Positions 19,971 through 31,224 of a DNA stretch of 64,000 nt are shown here, piece by piece. Source of the DNA: Hyposmocoma kahamanoa (Eukaryota; Arthropoda; Insecta; Lepidoptera; Cosmopterigidae); contig NW_020653851.1 in assembly GCF_003589595.1 (NCBI RefSeq), forward strand, positions 23,470,677 through 23,534,676. The letters are read 5' to 3'. The notes below the pieces were generated by a model. The model saw only the letters and a program-made list of their open reading frames with translations. It did no database searches and was not told the DNA's origin. Position 1 is the stretch's first letter, and the number at the start of each line of letters is the position of its first letter. The position numbers were made by a program, and so were the translations under genes.

Positions 19971-19984
19971 AATTAGGGAATTAA

Positions 19985-20075
19985 TACGGTTCATTGGGTT
20001 TCACCCACTTTCCGTTCATCGGTTTCAATAAAACTTAGCAAATAAATGTAAATCCACAAATTTTTGAGATCAGTT
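19985..20075 (+). repeat. Fragment of the 338-535 repeat family
   Basis: TCGGTTTCAATAAAACTTAG, CAAATAAATGTAAATCCAC and AATTTTTGAGATCAG match the end of the family copies at 33790-33830 and 37865-37900. Confidence 0.6.
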
Positions 20076-21585
20076 TTATTACAAAAAAGTTTGAATTATT
20101 ATTGGAATTAGAATAAATTTTCCATCGCCAAAGTGAAAGAAAGGTCGGCTTTACACGGCACCAGTTTCCGGGAGAGGAAATTTACGAAATATAAATGGAA
20201 ATCAACATTTAGTTGCTGCTTTGTGGCTGCAACTAGAAACCAAATCTATTATAGCCCCTTCCAAAAACTAGTAATAACAATTGATTGCCAATATTTCCTC
20301 TTTAACAACGCTTTTATTGCTCGCAACGACAAACCAGAGCCATTGTGCGAATTTCATAACGCTCATAGCAAAACATAGCGCTAAAATGCCTTTTGCAATA
20401 GCCTCGAACCTTCCCACGTGCCTGTACCCCATCCCGTTTTTCTCTCCATCGTCTGTCACACGCTCCGGTTCAACCTGCAACAATTAAACGTTTCGCATGC
20501 GTTTGCGCAACACCACGCAATTCTAGTACTTCGCATTAATCAATTGCGTCAATCGGAACGTCCTCGTTATGTTAAGTGATGATGGTGAAGATGGTGACTG
20601 TCATTTTATATTGCTTCCTACTTTCAAGTTTTAAATATCACCTCATATGATCTGTCGTGACAAACCTAAACACTGAAATAGTACATTATGTGTTAAGAAC
20701 GTTAACTAAGAAATTACTAACTAGGGTCTATTAGAATTTAATAAGTCGAGTTTTGTATTTTTTACCGTCCACATTTACGAGGAAATAAACACAATATAAA
20801 TATGGTTCACAGCAAGTGGAAGAAAAATCAATTATAATGGATAGATACAATTCTTTAGTATCTAGTATATAAATTAAGTTAAATATATCTTTTATATTAT
20901 TAACTTGAAAACACACAAAACCGTCACACAATCCTCTTAAAGTTTTTTCTCAAATGCTGTTTTTGATATTACAGTGTATTGGTTTGACACGGTAGTAGTG
21001 TAATTATACATTATTTTCAAGAATCTAATTCGATAGAGACATAGTTGCTGCATGTTGATTTCCTGGTCATTATTAATAATAACAATACGCGAGAGTTGGC
21101 ATTTATTGAATGTGATAAAAATTCCAGCCACCCAATTTTTTGCGGGGTGCATTTTTGTGGCTTGTCATATCCAGCATAAATACAAAAAGCAGTAGGACTT
21201 CTAGATACGCCAAGCTTCTGTTTTAATTTAATGAAACAAGGCGAGTATGCGACTTTAACGGGTTCAGATTTGATTACTCAGATCTGTCCACAACAGTATC
21301 CTTCGGCGGTTCTTTAACCTGACTTCCTGACCCCGCCTGACTGTGGTATTGCAGGGGAATACCATATCCTCAAAGGCGAATGGCGGGTGTTTCGTACAAA
21401 TTGCCAAAATATCTTGGCTGTGGTCTGAGGACTTCGCTCGCTTTCCAAAGATTATTTATTCCAGGGTTGTGAACCTTTTTCGTCATGGCGGTTTTTCTTC
21501 ACTGTTAGCGAGATTCGACCGACGATTCGACGATTTCAAACATTCACACATGCGGCCACAGAGATTCCAATTACCAACCTCTTAA
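20076..21585. other. 1.5 kb without recognisable gene or repeat
   Basis: Several short overlapping frames near 20130-20490 and 21343-21585, none with family motifs. No repeat family of this window is present. Confidence 0.45.
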
Positions 21586-21586
21586 T

Positions 21587-21768
21587 TGCTGCCTCGGTGG
21601 CCGAACGGTTACCGTACTAGCCTGCCACGCAGAGGTCCCGGGTTCGAATCCCAGCCGCGAGAAATATTAGTACGGATTACGTTTATTTCTCTCGAGAGTT
21701 TGGGTGTAATTTGTGGTTGTCTATACGTGTGTCCAGTGTGTGCATTATTATTATTATAATTGAGATGC
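21587..21768 (+). mobile_element. SINE-A with shortened 3' body
   Basis: TGGCCGAACGG A box and perfect GGTTCGAATCC B box. TTTGGGTGTAATTTGTGGTT body present, but the CCATGGCACCCGCGACACAG block is deleted. Ends with (TTA)n. Confidence 0.9.
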
Positions 21769-21904
21769 AATCATTCTTCCATTGGGTTACAACCGCTCAT
21801 AAAAAGTCTCACCAGGAGATCATAAAAGAAGAGAACCGTATATAGTAGAAAATTCGAAAAGCTTCATGAGTTTGTCACGTTTCAAAAACGCATTTATTAA
21901 GACA

Positions 21905-22025
21905 CTTCGGGTAACGGGACGAACAAGTCGTGTTGTAAAGGACACCACACACGCTTACTTATATCAGTTGTAGTGCCACTTACAGATTTAAATCGCAAAG
22001 ACCTGAGGGTCACTGCATGTACATC
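21905..22025 (-). repeat. Rep1 3' fragment
   Basis: GGTAACGGGACGAACAAGTC, TTGTAGTGCCACTTACAGAT and TTTAAATCGCAAAGACCTGA in complementary family order. Confidence 0.8.
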
Positions 22026-22044
22026 CGTCATCCAGGTACATAGT

Positions 22045-22435
22045 TTTTTTGCTCCGTTCGGCCACACCGGCGACGTTGCTGGACCTGACGAGACTATATT
22101 ACTCCACAAAGTCTGAAGAGATAGTGGAGTACTTGATAGTGGATGTCGAGCGGTTGGAGTCACGCCACAACGTAAATTTTAATTCATTTGTGACAAGAGT
22201 GCTGACCGAACATCTGTCAACCTTCATTAAAGGAAGAGTTTTGGCCCAAGGGTGTCATATATCGGCGATTCCGCGGCCGGTTACCTGACACCAGATTGCG
22301 CCACAGGTAACCAACAAATGCAATACGTGTAGATTAGTTATTTAGTTTATTTTATTGTTATATATTGTATGTAGGTTAGTCCTTAAGGTATATATTATAT
22401 GAGTCATGTAGCCTGAAATAAAACAAAACAATAAT
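22045..22435 (+). pseudogene. Retroelement-like coding remnant with 3' UTR, copy 1
   Basis: Near-identical to 31225-31630 in order and content. Codons read VERLESRHNVNFNSFV, VLTEHLSTFIK and RRFRGRLPDTRLR-like in the better-preserved copy. TTATTGTTATATATTGTATG and CTTAAGGTATATATTATA form the 3' UTR, ending in CCTGAAATAAA plus A-rich sequence. The repeated coding tail with A-rich 3' end suggests a retrotransposon ORF1 or similar. The protein family was not identified. Frameshifts separate the parts. Confidence 0.65.
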
Positions 22436-22644
22436 TTAATTTTGACAAGTCCCTTGTGTTAATAGTTTCACCAACGTCCTTAAAGCGTTTGTGCACTATT
22501 CGTATAAGCTCCGAATCCCAGAAATGTCAGTCCGAAATATCACAGGGATCATTTTGTAGAAGTGTACAAGCAATATCCGAAATGAGTCTAAGTTTTTTTA
22601 CATTTGTATATGTCTTGGATTCGAAAGGAATACGAATCAAAACC

Positions 22645-22740
22645 TAATGCAGTAATGCTGACATTACTGCTTGGTGGCAGAAACAGGTATGGTGGCAGTT
22701 CTTCCCTATATGTACTCCCTCAAAAGAATCTCTAATGCTT
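22645..22740 (-). repeat. Rep1 5' fragment
   Basis: GCAGTAATGCTGACATTACT, GCTTGGTGGCAGAAACAGGT and GGTGGCAGTTCTTCCCTATA, the complement of the family head. Confidence 0.85.
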
Positions 22741-23147
22741 CTCAACCAACATATCGAGTACTACGCTAGTAAATTAAGTAAATATGCAGTCATTTAATTT
22801 TACAGTTATTTAGCTTTAACAGATAACTTGCTGTAGTATATAATTTACTAGGTGGACGCGCAAAACACTTCATTAGTATTATTTGTGTCAAGCAACTGTC
22901 AAGTGTCAAGAAAACCTGGATGTAACGTTAGGAAGAACTAACCCAAGGCGACGGTTGCAAATTCCTGTAGTTAATACTGTCCATCATGCCAAAGACTATA
23001 TTTTTACTATGTTCAAAGACCTCTGGTGGAATGTACGACTTTAATTTCTAAGTTATGTACAGTCCGGAGTACTTAAACTTACATTTTGAACTTTGTAACT
23101 GTCGGAATAGAGTTTAATTTACATCTACGCCGAACTTGATGTGCTCT
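22741..23147. other. No recognisable gene
   Basis: AT-rich, nothing assigned. Confidence 0.5.
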
Positions 23148-23430
23148 ATACCTAATGTGACTATTATTTTTGTCCCTCGGAGCGGGACACCTATAAAATA
23201 ATTATTGATTTTAAAATAAAACATACGTTTATGATAATTACGGAATTCAAAAATTTTAAAAAAGAACTAGTCTTGTGTAGTCTAGTGAGCTGGCTTTATA
23301 TATTCGTCTCATGTTTTGTCAAAGCGGGACATTGTTAAGTATTTTGGGAACAGCGGGACACGAAGCTTAATAGCGGGGCTGTACCGCTATGAGCGGCACG
23401 TCAAGGACGTATGGTCACGTTACCTATACC
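23148..23430 (-). repeat. Dispersed repeat shared with 2957-3240
   Basis: Bounded by CTATACCTAATGTGAC and GTCACGTTACCTATACC, near-inverted ends. Contains AAAGCGGGACATTGTTAAG and AACAGCGGGACACGAAG. Confidence 0.6.
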
Positions 23431-23861
23431 CTGTACATTTATGTATATTTAGTGGAAACATCTATCGCTAATCGAAAAGGAAAGCCTGGTGTGAAACCTG
23501 CAGGTAAAATATAATCAAAACATTTCTTTTTTATTCGCCATAAAGTACTAAATGTACACAATATTCCGCAAAACAGTGTTGCCCAACCGACAAGTCGGTT
23601 TTTTATCGATATTTTCCGAGTGACGCAACGCGCTTGCGCCCGCGCAACTGCTCGTTAGGACATGTGAACGTGTCACTGCCTATCACAATTCCTGTTTCCA
23701 ACTTCAATTTAGAAACCAACTGTTTCACAATATTGATCGAATATCAAACTTGCCACAGTATAACTGAAAACGAATTTTTACATATAAATAGAAAATATGT
23801 GATCTATATATTTACAGTATACATATACATATAATTGTTAGTAGTGCCTGTTCTGTAGCAT
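23431..23861. other. No recognisable gene; small GC-rich patch
   Basis: GACGCAACGCGCTTGCGCCC at about 23621 is a local CpG-rich spot in AT-rich DNA. Confidence 0.4.
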
Positions 23862-24150
23862 CGTCATCAACCCATTTATACGTCCCGTTACTGAGTACGG
23901 GCCTTCTCTCAGGCGGGATGATTAAGTCATAGTCCGCCACGCCACTGGCCTGATGCAGGTTTGGGAACGGGGTTCACACGTTTTCCAAGTGTTGTGAACC
24001 TTCATCGACGTGTAAGTTTCATTATGATGTTTTAAGTTACCGAAAAGCTCATGACACAATTTAATTTGAAATTTTAAAATTTTTAAATTTCGTATAAAAA
24101 TTCCGAGAAAAGCAGAAGCTTGACAGGCGGTAACCACTAGGCTACAACGG
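23862..24150 (-). mobile_element. tRNA-related SINE-D
   Basis: The plus strand begins ATCGTCATCAACCCATTTAT, then CGTCCCGTTACTGAGTACGG and TCTCAGGCGGGATGA. At the far end the minus strand gives an A-box-like TAGCCTAGTGGTTACCGCC. This is a tRNA-derived SINE read from right to left. Fragments of the same family are at 25930-26040 and 32950-33030. Confidence 0.65.
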
Positions 24151-24229
24151 CTTAGTGCCTGTTATTTGTAATTAATATTAAAACATACTAAGCTGTATTG
24201 TTTAAGCTGTCTATCATACATTTGTTCCT

Positions 24230-24535
24230 ATCTACCGACCCGCGAGGTAGGGTATTCCGGAGAGTCTACGGGCTCGACGGCAAGACCAGGATATAGCGGG
24301 GACGCCCGCTAAGCTCTTCGCCTGTAATACGCCTTTACGGGCGTCTTTGGTGGACCCGGACTTGGGTATGGACTCGCTGGGGTTTGTGGTGAGCTGCAGA
24401 GACGGACATGTTTGTCTGTTCTAGTCTTAGTAGCACGTGAGTTGCCCTTTAAGTTGGCAGCTATGTCCGGACATTGTCGCAGGACACTGTAGTGTATGTA
24501 GAAAGATATGGGGCTGTCTATCATACAGGTGACTT
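24230..24535 (-). repeat. GC-richer repeat related to 19500-19970
   Basis: CGACCCGCGAGGTAGGGTAT, GACGGCAAGACCAGGATATA, CGCCTTTACGGGCGTCTTTG and GTGGACCCGGACTTGG. See 19500-19970. Confidence 0.5.
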
Positions 24536-24589
24536 TGAATTAAATTAACAAATATAATTAATAATAATAATAATGCAATTGTGCCTCGT

Positions 24590-24965
24590 TGCCATTGCGG
24601 CCCGCACTGCGTCGTCATCACCCGTTAAGGTGCATCAAAAAATTCCCAATAATATTTATAATGGGAATACCGCCTCTCCCATTTCGAAATTCAAAATTAA
24701 TCCTTTAGGCCTTGAGAGAGGCGGGAATCTAAAATAAATATAATAATGTGCTAAATAACCACACCATTTGTCTGGTCTCCAACTAAAGATTCCGTTTACT
24801 ATATTTACCAGAGCAATGGAATCCGCTTTGGACCAATTCCCGGGACACCCAGACTAGAACCAATTCAGAAAACTTCATTTCCCAATTTGCCCCTACCGGG
24901 AATCGAGTCCGGGACCTCCTCATCCAGCGCCTGCGGTATAAGCCGTTAGGCTGCTGAGGTCAAAT
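24590..24965 (-). mobile_element. tRNA-related SINE-C, long copy
   Basis: Minus strand: CAGCAGCCTAACGGCTTATA head, B-box-like GGACTCGATTCC, then CAAATTGGGAAATGAAGTTT and the CTAGTCTGGGTGTCCCGGGA body. The 3' part contains TCTCAAGGCCTAAAGGATTA. Related copies at 35265-35400 and 52585-52690. Confidence 0.7.
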
Positions 24966-24969
24966 TTCC

Positions 24970-25485
24970 TCAAATGTTTGTTCTACCTGCATGTTAATCA
25001 ACTAGTACACGAGCTACTATTGGGTAAGTAGAAGTCTATCAACACAGGAAAGCATGCATCTCCAAGCTGTTTATTAATATCAATCTTAAATTCAAGGGTT
25101 GTAAAGTTAAAAACAAATAAACAAGTATTCTACACGAACTGTACATTGTTGTATATCAATCAGAAACAATTTCATTACACAACAAAATACAAGTACCTGT
25201 TCATCACAAAAAGTTAGAAAATGCCAACGTATCATTGAGATTTGATCAATTGTATTCTAACAACACTTATCATTCATAACTCCTTGTTCCCACATCTCAA
25301 TTTACGTAACATGACGAAACGATTGTTCTATAAAATGAAATTTCACTAAAGATACGGCAAAATGAAATAAAATATGACGAAATTGTAAAAGAATCTAATG
25401 GTGCGTTCAAACGAAGGTTTTATTTCACTCGCACTAAACGGTTGTAGTAACTTGACAATAGACTGAGAGAAGGTTTTCGGTTTTT
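24970..25485. other. No recognisable gene
   Basis: AT-rich, nothing assigned. Confidence 0.5.
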
Positions 25486-25489
25486 TTTA

Positions 25490-25760
25490 TGATACAAGTG
25501 ACGAACAAGTCGTGTGCCTGATAATAAGCGACACGCCTGCCCATAGCAGTTGCGTTGCCACTCAGAGCTTTAAATCAGAAAGATTTTGAGGGTCACTGCC
25601 ACTGCGCCCGTCACACTGAGACATAAGTTGTCAAGTCCCTGTTCCCGTAATTTCAAAACCGGAACGAATTACTTCTCACACTAGTGCTTGGCGGTAGAAA
25701 TAGGTAAGGTGGCAGTACTTCCCTGGTTCAGCTCATTCACAAAGAACCTTTACTGTTTAA
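25490..25760 (-). repeat. Rep1, near full length
   Basis: ACAAGTGACGAACAAGTCGT, GCGACACGCCTGCCCATAGC, CTCAGAGCTTTAAATC, GAGACATAAGTTGTCAAGTC, TGGCGGTAGAAATAGGTAAG and GGTGGCAGTACTTCCCTGG in order. Confidence 0.9.
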
Positions 25761-25929
25761 TACAAGTCGAGGTATCCACTTGTACGGAAAATTGAAATAA
25801 TAGTTACCAGAGTAAATAGGAAACTGTGTATTCTCCATTATAATCTAGTAGAAAACTTTAGATCATGTTTGTTGTGGAACGCTTGGAACTGTAGTCAAAT
25901 GTCTGTTTACTAAATTATTTTAAAGCGTC

Positions 25930-26040
25930 TAACTGCTGGGCATAGATCTTCTCTAAAGAAAGGACTTAACACGTTTTCCACGTTTGAAAACATGCAGGTT
26001 TGATCACGATATTTTCCTTCAAAGTTAACAAGTTACATGC
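25930..26040 (+). repeat. SINE-D fragment
   Basis: CTAACTGCTGGGCATAGATC, ACGTTTTCCACGTTT and ACATGCAGGTTTGATCACGA followed by TATTTTCCTTCAAAGTTAAC. Confidence 0.55.
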
Positions 26041-26184
26041 CGCCATAAAACTGGAACGATGGATCTTTTAATTACAAAGCAACTTTTCTCCTAATGAGCT
26101 ACCACCGCTCTGTTATAGGATAACAACTAAAAGTCACACCAGTAAAAAGTATTTTTAGAGCTTGAAAATTTCCTTTTTCATGAT

Positions 26185-26400
26185 ATTAAGCAACGGGACG
26201 AACAAGTCCTAGTGGTAGTCCTAATGACACGCCTATCCATGACAGTTGCAGTATCACACAGGGGTTTAAATCGCAAAGATCTGAGATGCTGCCACATAAT
26301 TTAACCAGCATTAAAGCTCACATTACTGTTTGGCGGCAGAAATGGGTAAAGTGGCAGTATTTCCCTGGACGAACTCTCTCACAAAAAACTCTACTACTTA
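26185..26400 (-). repeat. Rep1 copy
   Basis: AAGCAACGGGACGAACAAGT, TTTAAATCGCAAAGATCTGA, TTGGCGGCAGAAATGGGTAA, TCCCTGGACGAACTCTCTCA and AAACTCTACTAC. Confidence 0.9.
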
Positions 26401-26859
26401 ACTAAAATTATTGTAAACCGCAAGACGCAATACGCTTTTGCACATTGCCAAACTCTGCAGTCAAACCATAGTTACTCGATAGAAATTATTTGCCCAACAG
26501 CAATAAAAATTAAAGACTTGGACTAATACCGTGTGGTGAAACAAAGCACCACTTGACCTCCGCGAATAATAACGATACAGTAAGAAATGTACAATAGTGC
26601 AGCTTATATTGTTTCACTCCTAACCGCTAGCTAAGCCGCGTTTACATTCACTACTGACAGTAAGTGCATTCAAGTAATAAACACGAAATCATAAGGTAAT
26701 TTACTTGGTTGTTTAATAGAGCTGTCGATAATATGAAATACGGGTTGGTTCGTGTTTTATCTTGATTTGCTTTTGATATTTTGACACAATGGATATAAGA
26801 TTACAAGACCGTATGGATTATGGATTCACTTACTAAATTAAACATATAAAAAAACTATT
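26401..26859. other. No recognisable gene
   Basis: AT-rich, nothing assigned. Confidence 0.5.
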
Positions 26860-27000
26860 GAGTTCTTACGTTTTCGCTATTGTTACACATAGGAATTGAA
26901 ACAATTTTACGGGGTATAAATCACGTTTTTTTTTTAAACAAAAAAATAAACATTTATAGGCGGTTTAGATCCGAAAAATAGTTTCATTTTCAATTTTTTT
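26860..27000 (+). repeat. Degraded copy of the 46068-46250 hairpin element
   Basis: GAGTTCTTACGTTTTCGCTA, TTGTTACACATAGGAATTGA, AAACAATTTTACGG and the opposite arm GATCCGAAAAATAGTTTCAT. The central GAAACG core is lost. Confidence 0.65.
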
Positions 27001-27064
27001 TTACATGTCTAGTTGCTATTATATTCAATAACATATTCTTTGCTAAAATATTTAGATTTTTTTT

Positions 27065-27295
27065 TTATAATATCAAGTGACGGGACGAACAATTCGTACG
27101 CCTCATGGTAAGCTACACGCCTGTCTATAACAGTTGCACTTTGCCACTCAGCTCTTTAAATCACAAGATCTGAGGCGCAATGCCACTGCGCCCGTCACCC
27201 AGAGACATAAGTTGACAAGGCCCTTAGACCCTTCAAAACCTGAACACAGTATTATTGACATTATTGCTTGGCGGCAGAAATAGGTAAGGAGCTAC
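27065..27295 (-). repeat. Rep1 copy, head truncated
   Basis: ATATCAAGTGACGGGACGAA through GAGACATAAGTTGACAAGGC to GCTTGGCGGCAGAAATAGGT, then stops before the GTACTTCCCTGG block. Confidence 0.9.
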
Positions 27296-28184
27296 TAAAA
27301 ATTCAATTTCGAAGTTTTGTTTTTACAAACAAAATAACATTTCGGGTTCTTCAACCGTATATAACGAATATTTTCTCTAAAACGTTAAAATTTCAACAAT
27401 GCGTATACCCAAATACCCGATACTAATACTTAGAAGTAGCGTCAGAAAACTTGCTAACAAACTTCCCAAACTTATCCACGTAGAACTAAATGCGTGTAAA
27501 TGCGTCCTAAAAGCAGTATCATTGTTTGTGGAGCGCGTAGAAACGGCGGAGAAAAACGATTCGCGAAAATGATTCTTTGTTTCGCGCCGCAGCGCTCGCA
27601 TTGTTCTGTGGATAAGATATCGCCGGACTGTAATACAATATTAACTAGATACTTTACTTATATTGGTTAGCGTAAGCAGTATTATAGCTGTAAGATTGTA
27701 GGAATTGCAATGAGTGATGTTTTATGAAAGAACTGTGTCATAGAATATGAATATCATAAGAATAGACCAAGGCATTGGAATAGAGAGCTTTGCACGATTC
27801 TGACAAAACTCTCTTGCCTTAATTTCATTCATCAATCGACTTTTATTCTTCTCACTACGCTCTACAGCCTTTTTAAGAACATTTTCAATTTGATCTGAAA
27901 TCATCGTTCGTAACCGCCCTCTTCCAAAATTGGCTCTATGTCGATCATTAGATAAGATAAAGCATACAATTAGATTTGCAACCTAATTTTGAAATGAGCA
28001 CAATATTCAGGATGAAATGTCCAATACGTCTCGTATTGAAACTAATGACACTGTTTTAGTTTTGAACTTCAGAATTAGTATGCTACTGTCTTTCAACAGT
28101 ATAACGACGTCTATAGAACGTGTCCTGACTATAATTATATTCTGGATTTGTCTTACATGACTTCTGTCAATGTTGCCTTTCTTA
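27296..28184. other. No recognisable gene
   Basis: Moderately AT-rich. Two short minus-strand frames (27377 and 27722) show no family motif. Confidence 0.45.
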
Positions 28185-28187
28185 TAA

Positions 28188-28345
28188 TATCAAGTGACGG
28201 GACGAACAAGTCGTGCGCCTGATTATAAGTTCCACGCCTATCCATAATAGTTGCACAGCCACTGCGCTTGTCACCCTGAGACATAAGTTGACAAATCTGG
28301 AACACAGTAATGTTCACATTAGTGCTTGGCGACAGAAATGGATAA
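28188..28345 (-). repeat. Rep1 copy with internal deletion
   Basis: ATATCAAGTGACGGGACGAA, CACCCTGAGACATAAGTTGA and AGTGCTTGGCGACAGAAATG. The CTCAGAGCTTTAAA block is missing. Confidence 0.9.
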
Positions 28346-28367
28346 ACCCTTTCTTGTTGGCTCCATA

Positions 28368-28595
28368 CATTGACTTACAATTATATGGACGTCGGGTCCG
28401 CGCTAAAAAGTGTCCGCACTTGTAAGGCGCTAAAATCGTATACAGAGCGCCAAACTCCGCTTTAGTCTTCATTTGTTCGACTGACAGCGCGATACTGCGA
28501 TGATATTACAATTTAAATTTCGAATAGGTTGACTTGGGACATTTTTTTCGTGGTTTTTGTATTAGACCCGTCGTCCATTTATTTGTAAGTCAATG
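28368..28595 (-). mobile_element. 31-bp-TIR MITE, 228-bp copy
   Basis: Starts CATTGACTTACAATTATATG and ends with the near-complement ATTTGTAAGTCAATG. Flanked by perfect 8-bp duplications GCTCCATA (28360-28367 and 28596-28603). Orientation is opposite to the copies at 36264 and 49817, with internal deletions. Eight-bp duplications fit P or hAT superfamilies. No transposase. Confidence 0.9.
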
Positions 28596-28664
28596 GCTCC
28601 ATATATCTCTTTAACCAATCATCTTTCATACACAACCAATTTGTTATTTTTATTTTACGCATTT

Positions 28665-29060
28665 CACCTCTATCTCCCTTGATGGAAAGTAACGAGGAGG
28701 TCAACGATGGAGCATGCAATCTAAATAACACCTATTCAGTCTCGCCTTGAAAATTCCCAAATTATAGGGGTTAGGGAACAAGTCTGCAGGCAGGAAATTC
28801 CACTCCATGGCCGTTCACTATATTGGAATACCCACAACATAAGTATGGAACCTCAGTCAACATCTAGACCTCTGGTGATGGACAGGGGAAGGCGGAATTA
28901 AATCGTGCATTTCCATAACACCCTCTCAGTGACATATCCTGTGGAATACTGATAAGCAGGCGACTTTACGGCGGTGTTCAAGGCTCTGCAGCTTTGCACC
29001 TATTAAATCCGAGTCACCTATAACCCTCTTCGCACGCCTTTCATCTGAATCCAAGGTGGC
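28665..29060 (-). pseudogene. Jockey-like LINE ORF2 C-terminus and 3' end
   Basis: The plus strand shows the complement of the 42570-42865 blocks: TCCCTTGATGGAAAGTAACG, AGGTCAACGATGGAGCATGC, GAACAAGTCTGCAGGCAGGA, AATTCCACTCCATGGCCGTT and AGGCGGAATTAAATCG. It extends further into coding sequence (minus-strand AKLQSLEHRRKVACLSVFHR-like). Several stops. Confidence 0.75.
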
Positions 29061-29284
29061 TAGTTGATAGCCGGTAAAGTGGTACCGTTAACTTGTAAAA
29101 ACAAACATGATAATGTCTTCCGAAATATTTACTAATGCCATTTTTTCCGAAAGTCAAACATTTATTAGGTACAGTTATCATTAATAAATTTGAATATCGA
29201 CATGGCATTAATGGAAGGTAATAATATACCAAGTATTAAAGAGCCAAAAAACCTCTTTTGACTGTTCTAGTTAAAGGTAGAAAG

Positions 29285-29440
29285 CCTCATCGAGGGCCGC
29301 GCCCCGGGGCGTCGTGATTACTACAAATATCAACTAGTCATCTGGGAGCATATGACGTGTAAAGAGACCGAAACGTTAGTTTGTTTGAAAAAACATACAC
29401 GCCGTTTAGATCCGAAACAATTTTTTTTTCATATTCAACG
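29285..29440 (+). repeat. Half copy of the 46068-46250 hairpin element family
   Basis: CGCGCCCCGGGGCGTCGTGA, TACTACAAATATCAACTAGT, CCGAAACGTTAGTTTGTTTG, AAAAAACATACACGCCG and TTTAGATCCGAAACAATT match one arm of the hairpin at 46180-46249. Confidence 0.65.
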
Positions 29441-29502
29441 TGTAACAATTGCAAAAATCTAAGAATTCGATATTAGAAATATTTCAATAATCATACGAAT
29501 TT

Positions 29503-30052
29503 CTACTCCTGTAGTGTTGTAATCTGTCGATTATTATTTATAAAAGATATCATGTTATAGGCGCTCTTGTTAGTTCTGAATCAAAATTCTGTTGTCTATG
29601 GTACTCGCCATTTATCTGTGAAAATTCGTCAGTCTTTTTTTTTACTATTAATAATTTTGGCTTGGATACAATTCCTTTGAGCCATGTGTTCGTTTAATTA
29701 TGTTTCTGTAAATATGGCCGCCACAAAGAGGATAGGCAATTTGAGGCCGCGTGCTTGGATTGACTCAGGATTCCTTAGAACAGGCCGATACGGGTATTTT
29801 ATGTATAATTTCGCGATTTAATCTTCGATTAAGGCACAATAGCACTATCCTATTCCACTTTAAACTAGATTTCAGAAAATAATTGAAAATCAAAATAAAA
29901 ACGACACTTTTCCCTCCAAAAGGCCCAGAGCGAATCCATCAGTCTTAAACTAATGAGTATATAAAAGTGTAATGAGTTTCAAAAAAAGAACGTCGTATTT
30001 TTGCTAAATAAAATATCAATTAGAACGCTACTCAAACGCTATACTGCCCCCT
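29503..30052 (+). mobile_element. Repeat element interrupted by a MITE
   Basis: Outer blocks CTACTCCTGTAGTGTTGTAA, GTTCTGAATCAAAATTCTGT, CTATGGTACTCGCC (left of the insertion) and GAACGTCGTATTTTTGCTAA (right) match 18000-18175 on the other strand, where the insertion is absent. Confidence 0.7.
29637..29938 (+). mobile_element. 8-bp-TSD MITE, copy 1
   Basis: The 302-bp insert is flanked by TCAGTCTT at 29629-29636 and 29939-29946. Core blocks ATATGGCCGCCACAAAGAGG, ATAGGCAATTTGAGG, CGATACGGGTATTTTA, TTCGATTAAGGCACAATAGC and GGCCCAGAGCGAATCC are shared with 56243-56547 in opposite orientation. The first 50 bp differ more. No coding sequence. Confidence 0.75.
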
Positions 30053-30535
30053 GATTGGTTAAATTGGTGTATGAATCAGGCCATAAATCAAATGATTAGT
30101 TAAAATATAGGTGGTATTTGGCCACTTTTATTCTATCTCTTTGGTTTTTTGTGTTATAGCATTTGTTTGACTTTCGGCTAAAAGATGAAGAGGCTGTATA
30201 GTGGAACGTTTGCCTTCCTACCCTAATAAATGGGTTAAAAGTTTATTTAAAAAAAATTGCGTTTGTTGTCATGGATTGTTATATATGTATATATTGTTAA
30301 CAAAATATATATATATTGGTTCTCTTGCAGTATTTTATTTACTCGTATAAAAACTGCATGGAATCGTTATATAATTACGTCTTAAAATCTCGAACCTATT
30401 ACTTAGGTTAGACCACATCTGCAAAACGACAACTTTACAACGAAATTAGTCGACAACTTTTTAATGCTTAAGTAGGTGATAATAAAATTTCATATATACA
30501 TCAAGTTACTTCGTACTTCGTATTATTTTTATGTC
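30053..30535. other. No recognisable gene
   Basis: AT-rich. A TATATATGTATATATTG hairpin-like stretch lies near 30280-30320. Confidence 0.5.
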
Positions 30536-30536
30536 A

Positions 30537-30800
30537 TAGAAGCAGTAAAGCTTCTTGTGAAAAGGTTCGTCCAGGAAATACTGCGACCTTACCTATTCCA
30601 GTCGCCAAGCATTGATGTGAGCATGACTGCGTTTTGGCTTTTTTGACTTTATTGACTTGCGTAAGGGTGCTGGTGAAATTACAGGCACATTGGACTAGTC
30701 AACTTAAGTCTCCGTGTCCGGCACAGTGACTGTGCAACTATGATAGATAGGCGTGTCGCTTACCACCAGGCGAACGACTTGTTCGTCCCGATTTATTATA
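30537..30800 (+). repeat. Rep1 copy
   Basis: AGAAGCAGTAAAGCTTCTTG, AAAAGGTTCGTCCAGGAAAT, TAAGGGTGCTGGTGAAATTA, GATAGGCGTGTCGCTTACCA and CCAGGCGAACGACTTGTTCG. Internal deletion of the TTTAAAGCTCTGAG block. Confidence 0.9.
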
Positions 30801-31220
30801 AAAGAAAAAGAAGAGAAGACGGCACGGGCCGGGACGTATAAAGCATTATTGATGATAATTATAAGTCGAAAGTAGTCAAAGGTTAATATATGTAAATACA
30901 AGAAAAATCGTGGGCATTAATAAGTTTATTTATACAGACGCCTACGTTGATGATTCCACAAAGTTATAAATTTCTTTTAAAATATATTATTCAAACGTTA
31001 TCTAATAATTTCTAAACGTATAGAAATTGTGAACATTCATAATGCTAGAGAAATTTCCCCGCCTTGTGCGGTAAACGATCACCGTTCGCAGAATTCATCA
31101 CAAAAACAACTGTGCGAAGTGAACTTGACTATAAATTATACGTTGTGAATTATTAATACACGTATTTTAAACTTTAATAAGTATTTGCGAGGTAACTGTA
31201 CAAATATTCGTTCGTTAAGA
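30801..31220. other. No recognisable gene
   Basis: AT-rich, nothing assigned. Confidence 0.5.
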
Positions 31221-31224
31221 GCTA

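Noticed and set aside
20133..20490. Overlapping short frames on both strands
   Set aside because: Open on both strands by composition. No recognisable domain.
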